Positions 16,601-23,468 of a DNA stretch of 64,000 nucleotides are shown in pieces. Within the stretch, counting starts at the first letter, position 1. Each line of letters starts with the position of its first letter. Source of the stretch: an uncultured bacterium (GTDB lineage: Bacteria; Verrucomicrobiota; Kiritimatiellia; RFP12; CAIWXQ01); the NCBI GenBank assembly GCA_903916675.1, contig CAIWXQ010000029.1, forward strand, positions 34,361 through 98,360, in the 5' to 3' direction. The translations under genes and the position numbers were made by a program. The notes under the pieces are model-generated. The model ran no database searches. It was not told where the DNA came from and saw only the letters and a program-made list of their open reading frames with translations.

Positions 16601-16747
16601 CGGACACGAAAAAGACGGACACGAAGGGGAAGGAAGCCGGGAAAGAAGAACACGAAGGTTTGGTTGCGGCGCGCTTCGCGCGCAAATCGGTCCTTCGTGC
16701 TCTTCCTCTCTGCTTCCGTTTCTTCGTGTCCGCACTATTCGTGTCCG
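16601..16747. repeat. Self-complementary word element (CGGACACGAA / TTCGTGTCCG)
   Basis: CGGACACGAA occurs at 16601 and 16616 (15-bp step). Its complement TTCGTGTCCG occurs at 16723 and 16738 (15-bp step), with GAACACGAAGG and CCTTCGTGCTC inside and GCGCGC-TTC-GCGCGC (16669-16683) at the tip. The whole could fold into one long hairpin. It fills the gap between the divergent GT4 and trpA genes. Confidence 0.7.
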
Positions 16748-16796
16748 TCTTTTGTACGACGGCTTGGCAGCGGCAATGCGAAAGCGGTAGTATGCG

Positions 16797-17615
16797 GTGG
16801 TGAAAGACAAACCGACAAACCGGATTTCTGCCACCTTTGCCCGACTGGCGAAGGAGCGGCGGCGCGCGCTGGTCGGGTATCTGACCGCAGGCGACCCTGA
16901 TTTCGACGCCTCGCTGTGCATCCTGCGGGAGGCGGCCACGTCAGGGTTGGACGTGCTGGAACTGGGCGTGCCGTTTTCCGATCCCACGGCCGACGGCCCT
17001 GTGATCCAGGCCGCTGCCGCCCGCGCGCTGCAGGCGGGGATGACGGTTGCCCGCGCCCTGGAACTGGCGCGCCGCGTGCGGGAGTCGTCCGACGTCGCGA
17101 TCGTCCTATTCAGCTACTACAATCCCCTGCTCCATTTCGGGCTGGACCGCCTGGCGAGCGAAGCAATGGCCGCGGGCGTAGACGGACTGCTCGTGGTGGA
17201 CCTGCCACCCGAAGAGGCCGGTGAACTGCGCGACGCGCTGGCCGGCAAGGACCTGCCGTTGATCCGGCTGGTGGCGCCGACCACGCCGCCGGAGCGCATG
17301 GCGGAAATCGCGCGGGATGCGGGCGGATTCCTCTACCTGATCACCCGCGTTGGCGTGACCGGTGCCGGCACGCTCGACCATGCGCGCGTTGGACGCCTCG
17401 CCAAAACCCTCAAGGGAATCACGCCGCTCCCCATCTGCCTGGGGTTCGGCATCAGCACCGCCGCAGACGTGCAGCAGCTGGCCGGACTGGCGGATGGTGT
17501 CGTGGTCGGCAGCGCGCTGGTGAAGCTGGCGGCCGAACATGCCGCGGATGGACAGGGCGCCAGACTCGTGGCGGAAAAAGTGCGCGAATTGCGCCTGGCG
17601 CTGGATGCCGTATAA
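16797..17615 (+). CDS. trpA: Tryptophan synthase alpha subunit
   Basis: The product has 272 residues (family norm about 268), starting at GTG 16797 or the next GTG. It cleaves indole-3-glycerol phosphate to indole and glyceraldehyde 3-phosphate and passes indole to TrpB. Catalytic Glu55 is in VLELGVPFSDPTADGP and Asp66 follows in the same motif, matching E49 and D60 of the Salmonella enzyme. YYNPLLHFG and LITRVGVTGAG are the expected substrate loops (Ser-Arg-Ala of most TrpA is TRV here), and GFGISTAADVQQL is the phosphate site. No other trp gene is in the window, so trpA is detached from the usual operon. Its stop is 6 bp from the convergent downstream gene. Confidence 0.95.
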   Translation: MVKDKPTNRISATFARLAKERRRALVGYLTAGDPDFDASLCILREAATSGLDVLELGVPFSDPTADGPVIQAAAARALQAGMTVARALELARRVRESSDVAIVLFSYYNPLLHFGLDRLASEAMAAGVDGLLVVDLPPEEAGELRDALAGKDLPLIRLVAPTTPPERMAEIARDAGGFLYLITRVGVTGAGTLDHARVGRLAKTLKGITPLPICLGFGISTAADVQQLAGLADGVVVGSALVKLAAEHAADGQGARLVAEKVRELRLALDAV

Positions 17616-17621
17616 GGCCGG

Positions 17622-18179
17622 CTACTTCGCCACGCAGATGCGCAGAATGCCGTTCGAGAAACAGGACTTCCACTCGGCCGGATTGCCGGGCGCCTGCGGC
17701 AACCGCACATGGCGCTCCACAGCACTCACCGGGTTGCCGGCCAGATCCCGCACCACAGCCTGCACCGAGACCACCCGGTCCGTCACGGTGAGCCAGATGT
17801 CCTCGTCGCGCACACCCGGCAGGCTGAACGCCAGCAGATAGGCGTTGGGGCGCTCCAGCATGTCCATCCCCGGCGAGGCCGGCAGCCGTGCCCATTCTTG
17901 CGCCTGCATGCCGCGCCCCCGCCAGACCTCGGCAGCATCCGGCATGGGTGGCGGAGGCGCAAAGCAAACCTCGCGCATCCCTGTGCGCTGGACTGTCATC
18001 TCGTGGTGGATGGCAAAGGAGACCATGGGCTGCATAACAGCTGACACAGGCTCATTGTGCGCATTCTTAGCCAGGACACCCCGGCCACGCACCAGAAGCA
18101 AGCACAACAGCAGGATCAAGATTCCCAGCGCCAGCAGCGCGTTGAGTATTGCCCAAAATCGATAACTGCCGTAATTCAT
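17622..18179 (-). CDS. Membrane-anchored alpha-crystallin/HSP20-like protein
   Basis: The product has 185 residues from the ATG at 18179. One transmembrane helix (AILNALLALGILILLLCLLL, about residues 8-27) is followed by a linker. A C-terminal domain of about 85 residues looks like an alpha-crystallin domain: ERPNAYLLAFSLPGVRDEDI, TVTDRVVSVQAVV, VERHVRLPQAP, and SCFSNGILRICVAK in place of the usual FKNGVLTI-LPK. Ordinary HSP20 proteins are soluble oligomers; here the N-terminal oligomerisation region is replaced by a membrane anchor, and the C-terminal IxI tail is absent. It may act as a membrane-tethered holdase. It is convergent with trpA. Confidence 0.7.
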   Translation of the reverse strand: MNYGSYRFWAILNALLALGILILLLCLLLVRGRGVLAKNAHNEPVSAVMQPMVSFAIHHEMTVQRTGMREVCFAPPPPMPDAAEVWRGRGMQAQEWARLPASPGMDMLERPNAYLLAFSLPGVRDEDIWLTVTDRVVSVQAVVRDLAGNPVSAVERHVRLPQAPGNPAEWKSCFSNGILRICVAK

Positions 18180-18329
18180 GAAAATACTTTCGGTCGATTC
18201 ATCTTTAGCAGATAACACGCCAGTTGCACGTTGACTGGATTCGATGCAAACCCGGAACACGACGACACAGAATGACCCTGGAAACGGAATTTGACAATGC
18301 GAACTACCAAGGAATCATTTTTTGCAGGG

Positions 18330-18362
18330 GACAAGTTGTCATGCGAGACGCGACAAGTTGTC
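18330..18362. promoter_or_regulatory. Paired palindromes GACAAGTTGTC, possible operator
   Basis: GACAAGTTGTC occurs at 18330-18340 and again at 18352-18362, 22 bp apart (about two helical turns), with ATGCGA and TCGCAT arranged symmetrically around the second copy. It lies between the HSP20-like gene and the histidine kinase gene, which diverge. Confidence 0.45.
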
Positions 18363-18479
18363 GCATCCGCGCTTGACGAAACTCCTGATCACTGGCAAAA
18401 AATAAAACGGCACACGCATTGCTTGTATACCGCGACGCGTTGCATGGTTATGCGTCGGAATATGAGTAACAGGGTCTGA

Positions 18480-18556
18480 TTGGTAGGGACGCCTCTCCGA
18501 GGCGTCCGCGGACGGTTCGGAGAACCGTCCCTATTACGGTTCGGAGAACCGTCCCG
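18480..18556. repeat. REP-like cluster of three hairpins
   Basis: GGGACGCCTCTCCGAGGCGTCC is followed by two copies of GACGGTTCGGAGAACCGTCC or its shortened form, each a stem of about 8 bp. They sit directly before the histidine kinase start at 18573. Confidence 0.65.
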
Positions 18557-18572
18557 ATTGTTGGGTGGGCAC

Positions 18573-19982
18573 ATGAATCGGAAAACCACATTTTCGCGCA
18601 AGCCGCGTTTTTCGCTGATCTTCTGGGCTGCCTTGGTGCTGCTGCTGACCGCCGGCGTTTCCTGCTTCGGGCTCTGGTATTTCAAGCGTTCGCATGATCG
18701 CGCGGTGCGCATCATGGCCACCGACACCGTGCTGGACCAGGGTGAACAGATGGCCGACTATCTGGCCGAGATCACCCCGCTTTGTACCCTCCCCCTTTCG
18801 CCGGAGCAATGGCAACGCCTGTATGCACTGATCGACACGCTGCACGCCGCGCAGCACAACCTGCAATTCGTCTCCATCTCGCACAAGGGCACCACCCTGA
18901 TTCACCGGCAGGCGACGGCGCTGGCGGATTTTGCCGCGCCGCCCGGCCGGGGGACAAACGATCCGCCCCGCATCCGCAAGAGCGTAACGCAGCAGGTGCT
19001 GGAACTGGGCGGCGCAGAGGTGCCGGTCATGGTTTTCCGGCGCGAAATCGCACTGCCCGGCGAGGATGGGCCATTCGAAGTCGAGGTCGGCCTGCGCCAC
19101 ACGGCGGTTGACCAGGAGGAGCGCGCGGCCATTCACGCGGTGCGTTCACTTTTCCGTCTTTCAGTGCTCACGCTCGCGACAGCCTTTGGCGCCTGTCTGC
19201 TGCTGATCGTCTGGGTGGTGCGCCGCGACCGCGTCTGGGCAGAACGCCGCCGCCAGGAAGAACATCTGGCATTCTCCGGCATGCTGGCCAACGGCATCGT
19301 CCACGACTTCCGCAACCCCATGTCCTCCGCGCGCCTCGACGCCCAGATGCTCGAGCGCGAAACCCGCCGCCCGGAGGGTGCCCGGCCGGAGCGGCTGGCC
19401 GAACTGGCCGGCCGCGTCAACCGCACCATGGAGCGCATGGATAAGATCTTCCAAGAGTTTCTCTATCTCGCGCGCCCCGCGGACGAGGCGCATGAGCCGG
19501 TGGACCTCTCCGATTGCGCCCGCGAATGCCTGGAGACCCTGACGCCGCGCTGCGAGCAGGCCGGCGTGACGGCTGCCGTTGTCTGGGCGGCGCCGCCTCC
19601 CCGCGTGCTGGCCTCCCCCTTCGCGCTCCGCCGCGCACTGCTGAACGTGCTGCTCAATGCCATCCAGTTCTCGCCCCCCGGCAGCCGCGTCGAGCTCGAC
19701 GCACGCGCCACAAACGAACGGGTGGCACTCGACATTCTCGACCGCGGCCCGGGGATTCCCGACAAGGATCGTCGCCGCATTTTCGAGATGTTCGTGACCA
19801 CCCGCCCCGGCGGCACAGGCCTCGGCCTTTTCCTGGCGCGCACCGCCATCCGCAAATGCGGCGGCGAGATCACCTCGCTGCCGCGCGACAACGGCGGCAC
19901 AGTCATCCGCATCACCCTCGATCGCGCCCCGGCAGCCCTAAACCACGAAGTGCAGTCCGTAAACCAGGAACCTGATTCATGA
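18573..19982 (+). CDS. Membrane sensor histidine kinase
   Basis: The product has 469 residues from the ATG at 18573; the frame upstream only reads the REP hairpins. Transmembrane helices at about residues 12-35 and 196-216 flank a sensor domain of about 160 residues outside the membrane. The dimerisation helix carries the phospho-acceptor in IVHDFRNPMSSARLDAQ (H-box). The ATP-binding domain has an N-box (LLNVLLNAIQFSPPG), G1 (DILDRGPGIPDKD) and G2 (GGTGLGLFLA). The stop overlaps the start of the NtrC-type regulator by 4 bp, so the pair is co-translated and the regulator is almost surely the partner. The signal sensed is unknown. Confidence 0.93.
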   Translation: MNRKTTFSRKPRFSLIFWAALVLLLTAGVSCFGLWYFKRSHDRAVRIMATDTVLDQGEQMADYLAEITPLCTLPLSPEQWQRLYALIDTLHAAQHNLQFVSISHKGTTLIHRQATALADFAAPPGRGTNDPPRIRKSVTQQVLELGGAEVPVMVFRREIALPGEDGPFEVEVGLRHTAVDQEERAAIHAVRSLFRLSVLTLATAFGACLLLIVWVVRRDRVWAERRRQEEHLAFSGMLANGIVHDFRNPMSSARLDAQMLERETRRPEGARPERLAELAGRVNRTMERMDKIFQEFLYLARPADEAHEPVDLSDCARECLETLTPRCEQAGVTAAVVWAAPPPRVLASPFALRRALLNVLLNAIQFSPPGSRVELDARATNERVALDILDRGPGIPDKDRRRIFEMFVTTRPGGTGLGLFLARTAIRKCGGEITSLPRDNGGTVIRITLDRAPAALNHEVQSVNQEPDS

Positions 19983-21337
19983 ACCCATCCATCCTGATCA
20001 TCGAAGACGATCCCGACGGCGCGCGCTCGGTCAAGGAAGCTGCGGCAGACGCCGGTTTCGACGTGACCCTGGCCACAACCGGCCGCGACGGCCTGGAGCG
20101 CTTCCGCGAGCGCGCCACCGACGTGGTCCTAACCGACCTTGTGCTGCCGGATATTGATGGCATCGAGGTCCTGGTGCGCGTCCAGCGTCTCGACCGCGAG
20201 ATTCCTGTGATCGTCATGACCGCCTACGGCTCGGTCGATTCCAGCGTCAAGGCCATGCGCACCGGCGCCTACGATTACATCACCAAGCCGCTCGACCTCG
20301 ACGATCTCCAGGCCAAGCTGCGCCGGGCGTCCGAGACCAGCCGGCTCCGCCGGCAGGTGGACCGCCTCTCCGCCTCAGTGCGAGATCGCTTCGCCACCAC
20401 CGCCATGGTGGCCGAGTCCCCAGCCATGCAACAGGTGCTGCACCACATCGAGGCGCTGGCCGACACCACGGCCACAGTGCTCGTGGAGGGTGAAAGCGGC
20501 ACAGGCAAGGAACTCGTGGCGCGCGCCCTGCATGTGGACAGCCGCCGCGCCGTTGGCCCGTTCGTGGCGGTCAATTGCGGCGCCTTTGCGGAATCGCTTC
20601 TGGAGTCGGAGCTTTTCGGCCACGAGAAGGGCGCGTTTACCGGAGCCATGGCCCAGCACAAGGGGGCCTTCGAACGCGCCGACAGCGGCACGCTGTTTCT
20701 CGACGAGATCGGCGACGCGCCACCTACCGTGCAGGTTAAATTGCTCCGCGCCATCGAGGAGCGTGAGATCCTGCGCATCGGCGGGCAGCAACCGTTCAAG
20801 GTGGACGTGCGACTGATCTCGGCGACCAACAAGGACCTGCCGGAGCTCGCGGCCACTGGCAGATTCCGCGAGGACCTCCTCTACCGCATCAACGTGGTCA
20901 CCATCTCCCTGCCGCCGCTGCGCCAGCGGCGCGAAGATCTCCGTCCGCTGGCCGAGCGGTTCATCGCCAAGGCGATCGAGGAGCATCGCCGACCCATTAC
21001 CCGGGTGGATCCCGCCGTCTACGAGCGGCTGCTGGCCTACGACTGGCCTGGCAACATCCGCCAGCTTCGCAACGTGGTGGAGTCTGCCGTGCTCTTCACG
21101 CCGGGGGATACCCTCACCGCCGGCACGCTGAATATCCCGCCCGGCGCCTCCGGCCGGCAGACGCCGGGCGACGACCTCTACGTCCCGGAAAACCTCACGC
21201 TGGCGGAGATCGAGAAGCGCGTGCTGGAATTGTCGCTCCTCCGCTGCCAGGGAAACCGCACCCTCACTGCCGAGAAGCTCGGTCTCTCACGACGCACCAT
21301 CCAGCGCAAGATCAAGGAACACGCGCTGCCGTACTAG
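19979..21337 (+). CDS. NtrC-family sigma-54-dependent response regulator
   Basis: The product has 452 residues. The receiver domain has the acidic pair ED-D (residues 9-11), phospho-acceptor Asp53 in DVVLTDLVLPD and Lys in DYITKPLD. The AAA+ domain has Walker A GESGTGKE and the sigma-54 contact loop GAFTGA in EKGAFTGAMAQHKG, so it drives open-complex formation by sigma-54 RNA polymerase. The C-terminus (LTAEKLGLSRRTIQRKIKEH) is a Fis-type DNA-binding helix-turn-helix. Its targets are not evident here: the rhamnose promoter just downstream is of the sigma-70 type and not preceded by an obvious -24/-12 element. Confidence 0.95.
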   Translation: MNPSILIIEDDPDGARSVKEAAADAGFDVTLATTGRDGLERFRERATDVVLTDLVLPDIDGIEVLVRVQRLDREIPVIVMTAYGSVDSSVKAMRTGAYDYITKPLDLDDLQAKLRRASETSRLRRQVDRLSASVRDRFATTAMVAESPAMQQVLHHIEALADTTATVLVEGESGTGKELVARALHVDSRRAVGPFVAVNCGAFAESLLESELFGHEKGAFTGAMAQHKGAFERADSGTLFLDEIGDAPPTVQVKLLRAIEEREILRIGGQQPFKVDVRLISATNKDLPELAATGRFREDLLYRINVVTISLPPLRQRREDLRPLAERFIAKAIEEHRRPITRVDPAVYERLLAYDWPGNIRQLRNVVESAVLFTPGDTLTAGTLNIPPGASGRQTPGDDLYVPENLTLAEIEKRVLELSLLRCQGNRTLTAEKLGLSRRTIQRKIKEHALPY

Positions 21338-21371
21338 GGCGGCGGAATGCCCCGCTGGTCGCGGCCGCCGG

Positions 21372-21400
21372 TTGACACACCGGTTCGGTGGGTGTATATT
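21372..21400 (+). promoter_or_regulatory. Sigma-70-type promoter of the rhamnose operon
   Basis: TTGACA at 21372-21377 and TATATT at 21395-21400 are separated by 17 bp, both near consensus. The rhaI start is 63 bp downstream of the -10 box. Confidence 0.8.
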
Positions 21401-21430
21401 CGAAAGAAATCGAAAGCAATCGAAATGAAT
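21401..21430. promoter_or_regulatory. Three 10-bp operator repeats (CGAAAGAAAT / CGAAAGCAAT / CGAAATGAAT)
   Basis: The repeats begin at the base after the -10 box and cover the expected transcription start, so a bound protein would block initiation. DeoR-family repressors commonly bind tandem TTTCG/CGAAA units at about 10-bp steps, and a DeoR-type gene is second in the operon. Confidence 0.65.
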
Positions 21431-21462
21431 CCCAACTACCGGGCAACCGGCAGGAGGAGCGT

Positions 21463-22662
21463 ATGGCAGGCGCGGCATACCGGATTCTGGCGGAGCAACT
21501 GGCAACGCGGGGAGTGGATGTGGCCGCCGTGCGGGCCGCGCTGAACAAGCAGCGCATCGAGACCCCCTCCTGGGGATACGCGGATTCCGGCACGCGCTTC
21601 CGCGTTTTCCGTTGGCCGGGGGCGGCACGCACCGTGCGTGAGAAACTCGACGACGCGGCCGTGGTCCACCGATTCACCGGCATCACCCCGTCGGTCGCCA
21701 TCCATATCCCGTGGGACCGCCCCGAGGACGGCGACTACGCTGCACTGCGCCGCTACGCGAAGGCCCGCGGCCTCACCATCGGCGCCGTGAACCCGAACGT
21801 CTTCCAGGAGGAGGAATACCGCCTCGGCTCACTTGGCAACCCCTCCCGCGCGGTCCGTGCCCAGGCGCTGACCCACATCCTCGCATGCTGCGACATCATG
21901 CGCGAGGTACGCAGTCCCGCGCTGAGCCTCTGGTTCGCCGATGGCACGAACTACGCCGGTCAGGACGACCTCCGCAGCCGCAAACGCCGCATGCGGGAAG
22001 GTCTCCAGGCTGTCTATTGCCGCCTCCCGGCTGGCAGCCGGATGCTGGTGGAGTACAAGTTCTTTGAGCCGTCCTTCTACAGTACCGACATCCCCGACTG
22101 GGGCACTGCCTACGCCCTGTGCCTCGCGCTGGGCCCCCGCGCCCACGTGCTGGTGGATCTCGGCCATCACGCGCCGGGCACGAACATCGAGCAGATCGTG
22201 GCCTTCCTGCTCGACGAGGGACGATTGGGCGGTTTCCACCTCAACAACCGCAAGTATGCCGACGACGACCTGATGGCCGGGAGCGTCAACCCGTTCGAGC
22301 TGTTCCTGATCTACCACGAGCTGGTCGCTGCCGGCGCGGCTGCACGGCACGTGGCGTACATGATCGACCAGTCGCACAACATCGAGGGGAAGATCGCGCC
22401 GATGATCCTCTCGGTGCTCAACTGCCAGGAAGCCTATGCCAAGGCGCTGCTCGTGCCGCGCCGAAAGCTGGCCGCGGCGCAGGCCGACGGCGACGTGCTT
22501 CGTGCGCACGCGCTGCTGGCTGACGCCTTTCGCACCGACGTGCGGCCGCTGCTGGCGCAGGTCCGCGAAGAGATGGGCGTGCCCGCGGATCCGCTGGACG
22601 CCTACCTCCGGAGCGGACATGAGAAGCGGCTGGCGGCGGAGCGTTCACGCGGCAGGAAGTGA
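21463..22662 (+). CDS. rhaI: L-rhamnose isomerase, RhaI type
   Basis: The product has 399 residues. AGGAGG lies 6 nt before the ATG at 21463, which decides the start over the longer frame from 21388. It converts L-rhamnose to L-rhamnulose in the cytoplasm with two divalent metals. The barrel shows family strings [35 protein letters not shown] and [17 protein letters not shown]. Metal and substrate residues are in [36 protein letters not shown] and [13 protein letters not shown]. This is the RhaI group (as in Pseudomonas stutzeri and many PVC bacteria), not E. coli RhaA. It is first gene of the operon, behind the promoter and operator repeats. Confidence 0.93.
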   Translation: MAGAAYRILAEQLATRGVDVAAVRAALNKQRIETPSWGYADSGTRFRVFRWPGAARTVREKLDDAAVVHRFTGITPSVAIHIPWDRPEDGDYAALRRYAKARGLTIGAVNPNVFQEEEYRLGSLGNPSRAVRAQALTHILACCDIMREVRSPALSLWFADGTNYAGQDDLRSRKRRMREGLQAVYCRLPAGSRMLVEYKFFEPSFYSTDIPDWGTAYALCLALGPRAHVLVDLGHHAPGTNIEQIVAFLLDEGRLGGFHLNNRKYADDDLMAGSVNPFELFLIYHELVAAGAAARHVAYMIDQSHNIEGKIAPMILSVLNCQEAYAKALLVPRRKLAAAQADGDVLRAHALLADAFRTDVRPLLAQVREEMGVPADPLDAYLRSGHEKRLAAERSRGRK

Positions 22663-22667
22663 TCGGC

Positions 22668-23450
22668 ATGACATCCGATACACGCCACGAAGCCTTTCCC
22701 GAGGAGCGCCGGGTCGAGATTCTGCGCCGGATCGAGCACGCCGGCCGCGTCTCCGTCCGCGAGCTCTCCCATGCGTTCGGCGTTTCCAGCGTGACGATCC
22801 GTGCCGACCTGCAGGCACTGGAGGCGCGCCGGCTGCTCACGCGCACGCACGGCGGCGCGGTGCCGGTCAGCCCCCTGCCGGAGATTTCGCTCGTGTTGCG
22901 CCGCCAGCAGCAGGCCGACGAGAAGAACCGGATCGGCGCGGCCGCGGCAGCCATGGTTGGTGATGGCGAAACCATTTTTCTCGACGCCAGTTCCACGTCG
23001 CTGGCGATGACGGCGCATCTCCGGCAGCGGCAGAACCTCACCGTGGTGACGAATGGCCTGGCCGTGGCGCAGAGTTTTCTGGATGCGCCGGGCGTGACGG
23101 TCGTCCTGCTTGGCGGCATCCTCCAGCGCGAGACCGCCTCGATGGTCAGCCTGGAAGGCGCGGCCGGCCTGCCAGCCGCCCGCCTGCAGAAAGGTTTCTT
23201 TGGGGCGCACAGCTTTACTGAGGCCGGCGGCCTGGCTGACGCCAGCGCCGCTGACGCAGAGGTGAAGCGCCAAATGGTCAAGCGCTGCCGCCGCGCCATT
23301 GCCGTGCTGGACGCCACGAAGTGGGAGTGGACCGGCCTCCCCCGCTACGCCCGCCTGCAGGACATGCAGACCATCATCACCGACCGCCGGGCGCCACGCT
23401 CGCTGGTGCGCCAGGTGCGCAGCGCCGGAGTCGAAGTCATTCTGGTCTAA
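22668..23450 (+). CDS. DeoR/GlpR-family transcriptional regulator
   Basis: The product has 260 residues from the ATG at 22668, with AGGAAG 8 nt upstream; a GTG at 22659 overlapping the rhaI stop is the alternative. The N-terminal winged helix (RRVEILRRIEHAGRVSVREL, then FGVSSVTIRADLQALE) matches the DeoR signature. GAVP follows, and the effector domain has the phospho-sugar site strings IFLDASSTSLAM, LTVVTNGLAVAQ and GGIL. DeoR members usually repress sugar operons and are released by a phosphorylated intermediate. It probably binds the 10-bp repeats at 21401-21430, with rhamnulose 1-phosphate a sensible but unproven inducer. Confidence 0.92.
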   Translation: MTSDTRHEAFPEERRVEILRRIEHAGRVSVRELSHAFGVSSVTIRADLQALEARRLLTRTHGGAVPVSPLPEISLVLRRQQQADEKNRIGAAAAAMVGDGETIFLDASSTSLAMTAHLRQRQNLTVVTNGLAVAQSFLDAPGVTVVLLGGILQRETASMVSLEGAAGLPAARLQKGFFGAHSFTEAGGLADASAADAEVKRQMVKRCRRAIAVLDATKWEWTGLPRYARLQDMQTIITDRRAPRSLVRQVRSAGVEVILV

Positions 23451-23468
23451 GATCGCAAAGGAAATCGC

